Below are positions 26,602 through 35,800 of a stretch of 64,000 nt of DNA, piece by piece. A program made the translations under genes and the position numbers. Below the pieces are notes generated by a model. It made no database searches and was not told the DNA's origin. It was given only the letters and a program-made list of their open reading frames with translations. The DNA comes from an uncultured Flavobacteriales bacterium (GTDB lineage Bacteria > Bacteroidota > Bacteroidia > Flavobacteriales_D > Parvicellaceae): positions 217,505-281,504 of the forward strand of contig CALSRM010000002.1 in NCBI GenBank assembly GCA_943788755.1. Direction: 5' to 3'. The first letter of the stretch is position 1. Each line of letters opens with the position of its first letter.

Positions 26602-29022
26602 CTGAATAAAATCCTATACATAATCCTATTTTTTTGCTTGTCCAATTTTTCATTTGGTCAATCAAAAAATTTAAAAGCGTCAAGGGCAATTGATAAAATT
26701 ACTATCGATGGTTTTGCGGCAGAAGAACAATGGAAAACTGCGGAAATTGCTTCTGATTTTTTAGAACAAAACCCAACAGAAGGTAATAAGCCCAGGTTTA
26801 AAACCGAAGTAAAAGTACTTTATGACAATAGTAATATTTATGTCCTAGGATATTGCTATGATAGCAGCCCTGATAGCATTTTAGCACAACTAGGAGAGCG
26901 GGATGATGAGTTAAATTCTGATGGATTTTCATTTTCGATAGATACATACAATAAAATGCTAGATGCTTTTACATTTTCCGTAGCAGCATCTGGGGTTCAA
27001 TCAGATTCTAGAATTTCAGATCCCTCTTTTAATGCAGTTTGGCAAAGTGCAGTTCAAATTGTTTCAGATGGTTGGATTGTTGAAATGCGAATACCTTATT
27101 ATGCAATTCGTTTTCCCAATGGAGACAAGCAAGTATGGAGAGTCCAGTTTGAAAGAAATCTCAGAAGAACGAGAACTGGTTTACAGTGGTCTCTAGTGCC
27201 TAAAGAGGTCGAAACAGAGTTGAATTATTGGGGATTGTTAACAGGTTTGGATAATATCAAAGCTCCTCTTCGGCTTTCAATCTCGCCATATACCTCTTCT
27301 TTCGTAGATGTTGACAATGGTGAGACTACAGTAGGTTATGGAGCGGGAGCTGATCTTAAACTGGGTTTAAATGAAAGTTTTACACTTGACATGTCTTTAC
27401 TGCCTGACTTTTCTCAAGTGCGATCGGATAATATCGTTAAAAATTTAGGAGCGTTTGAAGTTGAATTTGAAGAGCAAAGGCCCTTTTTTCAGGAGGGTGT
27501 TGATTTGTTTAATCGTGGGGATTTATTTTATTCCAGGCGAATTGGTGGAGCGCCTATTCAAAATAATGAAAACCTATGGAATTTAGATTCTACAGAGAGT
27601 GTTATCAATAATCCAACAAATACGCGGCTCATTAATGTCGCAAAAATATCAGGACGTAACAAAAAAGGTCTTGGAATTGGTGTGATGAATGCAGTAACCG
27701 CTTCGAGCAATGCGCTTATTGTAGATGATTTAACGGGAAATACACGTGAGATTGAAACCAATCCACTGGTGAACTATAATATTATTTCTTTGGATCAGAA
27801 TTTAAAAAATAATAGTTCCATTTATTTTATTAATTTAAACACTACAAGGACTGGAGATTACATTGATGGGAACGTTTCAGCATTAGGAGTAGATCTCATT
27901 TCGAAGAATTCAACATATGGAATAGCTGGAGATTTGAAAATTTCACAACGCGATACAAATATGCTAAATAATTTTTTGAAAGTTGGCGATGATGATGGGC
28001 TTAGTTATTTTGTCAATGTGGCGAAAATAAAAGGGAATTTCAAATACTCCCTTTCAACTGAAAGTAAATCACCAGGGTTTAATCCTAATGATTTGGGTAT
28101 AAATTTTACTACAAATATTAGAACACATTCCATTGAATTTGAATACAATAAGTACAATCCCTTTTGGGTGTTGAATAGGAGTTTTAATCGATTTTCTTTT
28201 GATCTGGATCAAGATTATTCTACCGGAAAAATTCTCAAGAAACAGTATTCGGGAAGATATATTTTTGATTTGAAAAGTTTCAATACCATTTTTATAAATA
28301 TGAGCTCTCAAGTAGGGGATGGGATAGATTTGTTTGAGTCTAGAGTTGCAGGTCAGGAATTTATTATGCCCGAATATTATTATAATGGTATAGGTCTATC
28401 TTCAGATTATAGAAAAAAGTTTGCTTTAGATGCAAATATTGGATTTGGGAAAGGCTATTTTACAGATTATATCGTTAATCAATATTTTGAATTTAATGTT
28501 TCACCAATCATACGCTTTAGTGATAAATTTTCCTTAACACCTTCATCCAATTATTCGGTTTTGTATAACGGTGCTGGTTTTGCTGGGTATTTTGGAGGTT
28601 TGCCTAAATACGGAGTAAGGGATGTTCGAACTTTGGTGAACATCATGAGAGGAAAATATGTATTTAAAAATAACCTGTCATTAACACTGAGAATTCGGCA
28701 TTATTGGTCTTATGGAGAATACGATTATTATGGTGATTTGGATGCTAACGGATACATTATAAGAGACGATGCATTTCAGGGAAATTCAGACTTTAACTTT
28801 AATGCATTTAATACCGATTTGATTTTTGCTTGGCAATTTGCCCCTGGAGGTTTTATTAATTTGGTTTACAAGAATGCTTTTCAAACGGACGATAACAATA
28901 CGCAGTTTACCTATTTCAATAATCTAGGGACAGTTCTTGATGCAGGACAAAGAAATACAGTCACCATGAAACTTGTATACTTCTTTGATACGGTTTCTAG
29001 TTATAATAAGTTGTTTAAGTAG
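26602..29022 (+). CDS. CBM9/DUF5916-like outer-membrane protein, unusual start
   Basis: About 806 residues. The N-terminal domain (DKITIDGFAAEEQWKTAEIASDF..., VLYDNSNIYVLGYCYD) is a carbohydrate-binding-module family 9-like fold; the rest (QVWRVQFERNLRRTR, LLPDFSQVRSDN, FFQEGVDLF, FYSRRIGG) is the DUF5916-type beta-barrel. A signal peptide (NKILYIILFFCLSNFSFGQ) is read in frame but has no ATG; the nearest start-like codon is CTG at 26602, one substitution from ATG, while a TTG at 26638 would remove most of the signal peptide. I chose 26602. Location is probably the outer membrane; function unknown. Confidence 0.75.
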   Translation: MNKILYIILFFCLSNFSFGQSKNLKASRAIDKITIDGFAAEEQWKTAEIASDFLEQNPTEGNKPRFKTEVKVLYDNSNIYVLGYCYDSSPDSILAQLGERDDELNSDGFSFSIDTYNKMLDAFTFSVAASGVQSDSRISDPSFNAVWQSAVQIVSDGWIVEMRIPYYAIRFPNGDKQVWRVQFERNLRRTRTGLQWSLVPKEVETELNYWGLLTGLDNIKAPLRLSISPYTSSFVDVDNGETTVGYGAGADLKLGLNESFTLDMSLLPDFSQVRSDNIVKNLGAFEVEFEEQRPFFQEGVDLFNRGDLFYSRRIGGAPIQNNENLWNLDSTESVINNPTNTRLINVAKISGRNKKGLGIGVMNAVTASSNALIVDDLTGNTREIETNPLVNYNIISLDQNLKNNSSIYFINLNTTRTGDYIDGNVSALGVDLISKNSTYGIAGDLKISQRDTNMLNNFLKVGDDDGLSYFVNVAKIKGNFKYSLSTESKSPGFNPNDLGINFTTNIRTHSIEFEYNKYNPFWVLNRSFNRFSFDLDQDYSTGKILKKQYSGRYIFDLKSFNTIFINMSSQVGDGIDLFESRVAGQEFIMPEYYYNGIGLSSDYRKKFALDANIGFGKGYFTDYIVNQYFEFNVSPIIRFSDKFSLTPSSNYSVLYNGAGFAGYFGGLPKYGVRDVRTLVNIMRGKYVFKNNLSLTLRIRHYWSYGEYDYYGDLDANGYIIRDDAFQGNSDFNFNAFNTDLIFAWQFAPGGFINLVYKNAFQTDDNNTQFTYFNNLGTVLDAGQRNTVTMKLVYFFDTVSSYNKLFK

Positions 29023-29098
29023 AAAAATAGTTAACAAGCATATCATAAGTTAAATAGAGGCTTAATGTGTCAGCTAACTAATTTGTAACTAGTCTAAA

Positions 29099-29449
29099 TT
29101 ATAGTGTGTCAGTACTGATGGCAATCAAAAATATGTAGGCATTTAAAAACAAGTAAAAAACAGCAGGTAAAGAAACCCAAACGCTGTCTTTTAATTTTAT
29201 TCGGACAATGAGTCCAGCCAGCATCAATAAGGCAAGACCTAGTGAAGATATCAATAAAAAAAAAGGAAATTCAAGTCCTATCAATAATCCTATGGATCCT
29301 ATAATTTCCAATAAAATTGTTAGTAAACCCACCTTCTCTAAACCAAAACGTTTAAACTCTTTTTTCATATGGGGCCATTGAAAATAAGAAAAAGAATAAG
29401 CCAAGAAAGACAAACTTGATAACCAAATACACCCCGTAACTAAATACAT
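29099..29449 (-). CDS. DoxX-like four-helix membrane protein
   Basis: 116 residues with four hydrophobic segments; FKRFGLEKVGLLTILLEIIGSIGLLIGL resembles the DoxX family motif. It starts 3 bp after the stop of a second DoxX-like gene, so the two form an operon. DoxX-family proteins are small inner-membrane proteins, some linked to redox stress, with no single established reaction. Confidence 0.7.
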   Translation of the reverse strand: MYLVTGCIWLSSLSFLAYSFSYFQWPHMKKEFKRFGLEKVGLLTILLEIIGSIGLLIGLEFPFFLLISSLGLALLMLAGLIVRIKLKDSVWVSLPAVFYLFLNAYIFLIAISTDTL

Positions 29450-29452
29450 GGT

Positions 29453-29791
29453 TTAACAAATAGTTGAATAAACGATAAAACCGCACAGGATTAGAAGAAC
29501 GAGCGAGGGCAAATGTTTCTGAAATGGATTGCTTATTTTAAGATGAAAAAACTGAGCACCTGTCATTAATATGCCCATTAAGATGGATGGAATAAGCACT
29601 AACGAAGAATGCCACAAGCCTGCAATAAGGAGCGTTGCTAGGGATATTTTTGTTGCTCCTACCAAATTTCTTGTTAAATCGCTTAATTCAAATTGTTTAA
29701 ATTCTTTCAAGACATTATGAAATCTGAAAGTCCAAACAAAAGCAACTGAAATTGCAACAATAACTTGTGCTGTATGGGTTAAATTTTCCAT
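29453..29791 (-). CDS. DoxX-like membrane protein, paralogue
   Basis: 112 residues with four membrane segments. WTFRFHNVLKEFKQFELSDLTRNLVGATKISLATLLIAGLW is the same layout as the neighbouring protein, indicating a tandem pair. It lies about 175 bp downstream of the rhodopsin gene, but a terminator intervenes, so co-transcription with it is doubtful. Confidence 0.65.
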   Translation of the reverse strand: MENLTHTAQVIVAISVAFVWTFRFHNVLKEFKQFELSDLTRNLVGATKISLATLLIAGLWHSSLVLIPSILMGILMTGAQFFHLKISNPFQKHLPSLVLLILCGFIVYSTIC

Positions 29792-29905
29792 TATTTTTTA
29801 ATTTTTTTTGTTTGACAGTTTTTCGAATCTATTTCCGTTTATTGTGCTTAAGTTAACACGAAATTTGTTCTTCCAATGTGCTCAGACAAATAACTTCTTG
29901 TTAAA

Positions 29906-29935
29906 AGAAAAGTGAGAATAATATCTCACTTTTCT
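29906..29935 (-). terminator. Rhodopsin gene terminator
   Basis: AGAAAAGTGAGA (29906-29917) pairs with TCTCACTTTTCT (29924-29935), 12 bp perfect, followed on the minus strand by further T-rich sequence. It separates the rhodopsin from the DoxX-like genes. Confidence 0.75.
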
Positions 29936-29967
29936 TAGATTCTTTGCACTACAATAACGTGCGATAA

Positions 29968-30684
29968 TTAATCCTCGGAACGGCTTAAAGCATAAATAAC
30001 TAAACCAAATCCGATTTTGTTGATGGCATCCGCTATGTTGTATACTATGTCCATAGCATGCGAGGCTGCATCTGGATCTGAAACTAGTTGAATTCCAAAA
30101 AAGCCACCAGGTGTACCTAAAATATATCCAAGCGGATAAATAGCCCAACCGACAAGAACGAACCACGCAAGTGCACGAGTAGCTTTAGCAACTTGTGCTC
30201 CGGCAGACTTGGCAAGTTTGGCCACCTCTCCAAACCAAATTAAGTAAACGATGTAAAAATAAGCAGCTCCTGAAATTACACCCCAGAGCACACTGCTATC
30301 CCTATCGACAGTTTCTCCCAAATATCCAGTGATTAACATAATTAAAGAAGCAACAATAAGCCTCCATAATAGGCCAATCTTGGCACCTGCTTTCTTCGTT
30401 ATCAAGTAAAATTCAACACACATCAGAGGAACGGTTAAAATCCAATCCACATATCTGAAAAATGTAGGTGAATCTCCTGTTTCCAGGTTGTAACCTCGCA
30501 TGTAATAATAATGCACGGCTGCAATAAAAGTGATGAGTCCTGAAACCAAAACTGATGTACGCCACTTTGACGATGTATTACTTAGTTCGAAGAAGAAGAA
30601 TACAGATGCGGCCATCATAGCCATGGTTCCAATAAAAAACGTAAATGCGACATAGTTGTCGCTTGCAATTGGTAAATGTTCCAT
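29968..30684 (-). CDS. Proteorhodopsin, light-driven proton pump
   Basis: 238 residues, seven transmembrane helices. Helix C reads RYVDWILTVPLMCVEFYLI: Asp80 (proton acceptor), Thr84 and Glu91 (donor) give the DTE motif of proton pumps. Lys223 in NIADAINKIG is the retinal Schiff-base lysine, with Asp212 as second counterion and Arg77 in helix C; His58 in AAVHYYYMRG matches the helix-B histidine of proteorhodopsins. The position that tunes colour (105 in the original proteorhodopsin) is Met88, which in flavobacterial pumps goes with green absorption (established for related proteins). It makes proton-motive force in the inner membrane. No retinal-synthesis (crt/blh) genes are in this window, so retinal must come from elsewhere. 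Confidence 0.97.
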   Translation of the reverse strand: MEHLPIASDNYVAFTFFIGTMAMMAASVFFFFELSNTSSKWRTSVLVSGLITFIAAVHYYYMRGYNLETGDSPTFFRYVDWILTVPLMCVEFYLITKKAGAKIGLLWRLIVASLIMLITGYLGETVDRDSSVLWGVISGAAYFYIVYLIWFGEVAKLAKSAGAQVAKATRALAWFVLVGWAIYPLGYILGTPGGFFGIQLVSDPDAASHAMDIVYNIADAINKIGFGLVIYALSRSED

Positions 30685-31153
30685 AAAATTTAATTATTAA
30701 TTATTGTATTATCCTAGTCTTAAGGCTTTTCGGTTCTCCATGTTGTTTAAACTGATATCATCTTCAGTGAAACACTAAATAAAGTATTTCTGAACAAAGA
30801 TATAAATAAATTTTATTTTTGTTTAGTTATTTATAATAAAAATTAAACAAAAACAGTTAAAACATTTAATTTCAGTGTATTAAAATTTTTGGAGGTAAGG
30901 GCTAATTTGTTTTTTTTGGAAAATTATGTAATCGGATTCTTAGCCAAAAGTTAAATTGATTATTTGGCAGCTTAAACTTGACAATTATTTACCCTTGGGG
31001 TTTTACTATTCGAGTTTCCAATTTTTTTTTAAGACAGCTCATCTAGAGGCTCGTACTCTATTTATATTGTGGTTCAGATGTGTGATTGAAATTACGAAAT
31101 GACTCATTTCTAGAAAATTCGATAATTGATTTTGTTTGGCTAAATGCTACAAT
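30685..31153. other. Rhodopsin upstream region, 469 bp without gene
   Basis: Very AT-rich. Holds a TATCTTTG promoter candidate on the minus strand at 30795-30802 and no recognised repeats or RNA genes. Confidence 0.5.
30795..30802 (-). promoter_or_regulatory. TAnnTTTG promoter candidate for rhodopsin
   Basis: Reads TATCTTTG on the minus strand and would give a leader of roughly 105 nt before the ATG at 30684. A TTG -33 box was not found. Confidence 0.45.
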
Positions 31154-32806
31154 TTAATCTGCTTTTAGGAATGGAAGAGCTAATTTTTCGCCATCAATAA
31201 GGGTTACAATACATACGTACGGTCCAATACTTATTCCTTCCAAATTAATTGAAAAATCAGTTGAATTCAAAGATGTACTTTCTTTTATTTTCTTTCCAAG
31301 TATGGAAGCGATAGTAATCTTTTTAATTTTCCGTTTAGTTGAAACATTTAAAAAATGTTTTGCAGGATTAGGGTAGATTTTTAAGCTCTGAGTTGCAGAT
31401 TTTTCGATCACAGAGAGCTGTTCGTTGCACCAGTCATTACTAGGGTTTAGTTCAATCGGATATCCAGCAGACAAATCCTTACCATTAAAGGCAGAATAAT
31501 TGATTGAATATTTAACACATCTAAAAACTGAGTTGTTTAAGGATGTGGAAGCATCTTGCTCTAATGGTACTCCAGCATTTATAGGCGTAACGTATTCCCA
31601 AACTATTTCTTTATTTTGATTAATTTCAAAAAAATGGCCAGAATTTCCTTCACATATTAAGGTGTTGTTATTAGGTAACATTTGAGATCCGGAAATTCTA
31701 CCGGAAAAAAAAGTAGTATCAGGCGTGCTTTTGTATTCCCAAAAGTAGTTGTCCGGAAGAAATGAATTACCACCAACAAGATTATAGTTAAATCCCGAAA
31801 TGGGCGGATTAATAACTACAATCGATGAAAAATCTCCTGGGTTATTGTTGTTGAAAATTTGAATTTTTCCCTCCTCACTCAATCCTGTTTTAATCCAATG
31901 TGCGTCATGCTGACCAAAAAGTTTTTGATCTTGCAAAGTTCCTGAGTCATAATTTTCAGGATTTCCCCAGCGATATAGAATATCACCACCTTTATTGCTG
32001 TTACCTCCAATGCTTTCCTTCGCTTCTTCTGTTGTTGTGCTATGGTCAATGATTATAATTTCATTCAACGTTCTTAGGCTAATCATTATTTGATCTAGGC
32101 TTTCGTTATAATCAATGGAGTTTCCGTGCAGCCAATCTTTTCCTCCATTGCCTGCATGTGCATTAATATTCATTCGTTCGGGGTGCTCATTAATGACGCC
32201 ATAATTACTTTTTGTATTGTCAAAATCTTGCACTAAATGATCCCATATATGCCATTCCCAAACAATAGTTCCGCCATTAGGATAGATAGGCTCAATTTCT
32301 ACAATATGTTCCGGCCAAAGCTCATTATCAATTAGTATGTTTGGGTCACGGCCGCTGTTTACCGCATTTGCACTATCTTTTTTCTCCCATGCTAAAACCA
32401 GAACATTTCCATTTGGTAATGGGGCAATATCATGGTGCTGCCTTAAAGAGTCATTTGAGTATTGGTATTCCCATAAGTAATTTCCTTCCCAATCTAATTT
32501 TTCAATCAAACCTCCATACCCACCTTTAACAAAGTCAGTGTTTCCCTCATCTTTCCCACATCTAAGTAAAGATCCATCTTCTAGCAGATATTCTGAGTTT
32601 CCAGGTCTTGAATTTACTTCCCAATTGTGCACAATGTTTCCGCAGTTATCAATTAAAAATGTGCTAGTGTCTCCAAGTTGAGAAAATAGAGTGTAACCAT
32701 TGGATGCACTAAAATGGTTCATAGTTACACCAAGCGTTTGTCCATGTATTTGAACATCATATAGAATTAATGTAAGGAAAAAAGTAAGTGTCTTGAAAAA
32801 ATTCAT
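31154..32806 (-). CDS. Arylsulfate sulfotransferase-like propeller with T9SS tail
   Basis: 550 residues, signal peptide ending HGQ. The body (about 25-470) resembles the arylsulfotransferase (ASST) six-bladed propeller: LIDNCGNIVHNWEV, LEDGSLLR, RQHHDIAPLPNGNVLVLAWEKK, DWLHGNSIDYN and GQHDAHW, with the conserved His residues in QHHD, WLHGN and QHDAHW. ASST moves sulfate groups between phenolic compounds (family knowledge). The C-terminus (IYPNPAKHFLNVSTK...LEGISIGPYVCIVTL) is a type A T9SS domain, so it acts outside the cell. Divergent from the SprB-repeat adhesin, with promoters that nearly overlap. Confidence 0.85.
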   Translation of the reverse strand: MNFFKTLTFFLTLILYDVQIHGQTLGVTMNHFSASNGYTLFSQLGDTSTFLIDNCGNIVHNWEVNSRPGNSEYLLEDGSLLRCGKDEGNTDFVKGGYGGLIEKLDWEGNYLWEYQYSNDSLRQHHDIAPLPNGNVLVLAWEKKDSANAVNSGRDPNILIDNELWPEHIVEIEPIYPNGGTIVWEWHIWDHLVQDFDNTKSNYGVINEHPERMNINAHAGNGGKDWLHGNSIDYNESLDQIMISLRTLNEIIIIDHSTTTEEAKESIGGNSNKGGDILYRWGNPENYDSGTLQDQKLFGQHDAHWIKTGLSEEGKIQIFNNNNPGDFSSIVVINPPISGFNYNLVGGNSFLPDNYFWEYKSTPDTTFFSGRISGSQMLPNNNTLICEGNSGHFFEINQNKEIVWEYVTPINAGVPLEQDASTSLNNSVFRCVKYSINYSAFNGKDLSAGYPIELNPSNDWCNEQLSVIEKSATQSLKIYPNPAKHFLNVSTKRKIKKITIASILGKKIKESTSLNSTDFSINLEGISIGPYVCIVTLIDGEKLALPFLKAD

Positions 32807-32837
32807 TGAGATTTGTTGCAGTTTAGATTGAATTAAG

Positions 32838-32845
32838 TATATTTG
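32838..32845 (+). promoter_or_regulatory. Complete Bacteroidota promoter of the adhesin gene
   Basis: TTG (32816-32818), 19-bp spacer, TATATTTG (32838-32845): the -33/-7 arrangement known for Bacteroidota vegetative promoters. The ATG lies at 32900, leaving a leader of about 48 nt. Confidence 0.65.
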
Positions 32846-32852
32846 CAGATTA

Positions 32853-32860
32853 CAAATTTA
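32853..32860 (-). promoter_or_regulatory. TAnnTTTG promoter candidate of ASST-like gene
   Basis: Reads TAAATTTG on the minus strand, about 47 bp before the ATG at 32806. It overlaps the start region of the divergent adhesin promoter, so the two promoters may compete for RNA polymerase. Confidence 0.4.
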
Positions 32861-32899
32861 CACAAAAAAAATAATTTAAAAGTACTAAAAACTAATTCT

Positions 32900-35800
32900 A
32901 TGAAAAAAATTTACTCATTTATTGGGGCTTTTTTGCTAGCTAGTATAGCATTTTCACAAATGCAAATGACTTTCAATAGTAAAAGAAAAATATTGGATTT
33001 AAACCCCAATCCAGTCATGGTTATTGACCATTCGGCACAGGACCTCTTGTTAAAGGCAACTACTGTTTTTTCAGAAGATTTTTCTACTGGACTTGCAGCT
33101 TGGACGCTTGTAGATAATGCCGCTGGAGGTGGAGATTGGTCTTATTTTGATGGAACTGGAGGTGAATTATCCTCAGCTACTGCTACAAATGGATATGCTG
33201 GGTTTGATTCTGACGCATTTGGTAATGATGGGTTCCCAGAAAATGCTGATTTAATATCACCTTCTTTTAGCTGTGTTGGATTGGCTTCAGTTGGATTAGA
33301 ATTTACGCACTATTTCAGAGATGGATATGGTGGGGCAGGAGAAGTGTCAGTTTCCAGTGATGATGGCCTTACTTGGACGTCTGTTCAAACTTGGGGGCCT
33401 GCCAGTTCAGCAAATGGAGCTGTCGAATTTTTAGATGTTTCAGCATTATTGACTGGACAAGCTACTTGTAAAATTAAGTTTAATTGGCAAGGAGATTGGT
33501 CTTGGTGGTGGTTTGTTGACGATATTGTAGTGGCAGATTTACCTAGTGATGAAGTAGCTATGAATTATGGGGTGTCGGATATAGTTTATCCAGTTTTACC
33601 TCTTTCTCAAGTTCAGCCGGTTACAATTCAATCAGAAATACAAAATCTTGGATCCACTGATTTCACAAACTTATCTATCGACTTTGATTTAAACAACGGT
33701 GCATACACAGATGCCATTACAGTTGCATCCCTGCTTTCAGGAGCAACTGATATTTCAACCTTACCGAATCCATACACACCCGCTGCTGAGGGGTTTTATG
33801 AAGGAGGAATTTCATTGTCCAACGTTGGGTTGGATGTTGATTTAACGAATAATTATGATTCAATTGAATTTTTTGTAACAGATACAGCACAGCTTTCGAA
33901 CTATGGATACGATAACATATATAATTTTGGGGATTCAATTGAATTCGCTCAGTCATTTGACGTTTATGTGCAAGACACGATTACTTCCATTTCATTTGGT
34001 CATTGGTTTGATAAGCAGATAGATGAAAATTTAAATGATGGTGTAGATTCACTGGCATTTGGACAAACAATCAATTATGCTATTTATTCAGATGTTGGTG
34101 GTTTGCCTGGAACTGAAATTGTAGCAACAAGTTCTTACACGCTCATGGCCTCTGATACTGGATTCGATAATCTTGGTTATATCACTTTAGGGATTGATAA
34201 TGGAATTGTTTTATTGCCAGGAAAGTATTGGGCTTATTTTCATGCACCTATAGGTACAGGTTCATCTGTACTAGTGGATCAAAGTTTTGATAGAGGTGCG
34301 AACACTTTGATGAGAGATTTAGTAGGCGGTTTTGGCGGTGGTTTTACAGATTGGTATGAGCCAGCTGGATTCGGTCTGCCTGGATTCACACACGCTGTCC
34401 AAGTTAATTACGGACATTTACCACCACCTTGTAACCTTGCAGTTACTGCTTCAGGAACAAATGCTACTACAAATGGTGGTTCTGATGGAGTTGCTTCAGC
34501 TACTGTAACTGGTGGTCAAGGTACTATTTCATATGCTTGGACTCCTTCAGGAGGAACTGCTGCTACTGCGACAGGTTTATCTGCTGATACTTATACGGTA
34601 ACAGTTACTGACGATGTCGTGGCAAATTGTACTGCTACTGCAGAGGTTACTATAGGTGAGCCAGCTGCTGCTACTTGTGATGTTTCAGTTACTGCTTCAG
34701 GAATAGATGCTACTACAAATGGTGGTTCTGATGGAGTTGCTTCAGCTACTGTAACTGGTGGTCAAGGTACTATTTCATATGCTTGGACTCCTTCCGGAGG
34801 AACTGCTGCTACTGCTACAGGTTTAGCTGCTGATACTTATACGGTAACAGTTACTGACGATGTCGTGGCAAATTGTACTGCTACTGCAGAGGTTACTATA
34901 GGTGAGCCAGGCGGAGCTACTTGTACTCTTGAAGTTACTGCTTCAGGAATAGATGCTAGCACAAATGGTGGTTCTGATGGAGTTGCTTCAGCTACTGTAA
35001 CTGGTGGTCAAGGTACTATTTCATATGCTTGGACTCCTTCTGGAGGAACTGGTGCTACTGCTACAGGTTTATCTGCTGATACTTATACGGTAACAGTTAC
35101 TGACGATGTCGTGGCAAATTGTACTGCTACTGCAATTGTTACTATAGGTGAGCCAGCTTTAACTTGCGACATTGCCGTTACTGCTACAGGAACAGATGCT
35201 ACTACAAATGGTGGTTCTGATGGAGTTGCTTCAGCTACTGTAACTGGTGGTCAAGGTGCTATTTCATATGCTTGGACTCCTTCTGGAGGAACTGCTGCTA
35301 CTGCTACAGGTTTAGCCGCTGATGTTTATACGGTTACAGTTACTGACGATGTCGTGGCAAATTGTACAGCAACAGTTTCAGTGGTGATTGGTGAACCACA
35401 GCCAGCTGGATGTACTGTTGCCGTTGATGCTACAGGAACAGATGCTACCACAAATGGTGGTTCTGATGGTTCTGCAGAAGCTACTGTAACTGGTGGTCAA
35501 GGTACTATTTCATATGCTTGGACTCCTTCTGGAGGAACTGCTTCTACTGCTACAGGTTTATCTGCTGATACTTATACAGTAATAGTTACTGACGATGTCG
35601 TGGCAAATTGTACTGCTACTGCAATTGTTACTATTGGTGAGCCAGCTGCTTGCAACATTGCCGTTACTGCTTCAGGAATAGATGCTACCACAAATGGTGG
35701 TTCTGATGGAGTTGCTTCAGCTACTGTAACTGGTGGTCAGGGTGCTATTTCATATGCTTGGTCTCCTTCTGGAGGAACTGCTGCTACTGCGACAGGTTTA

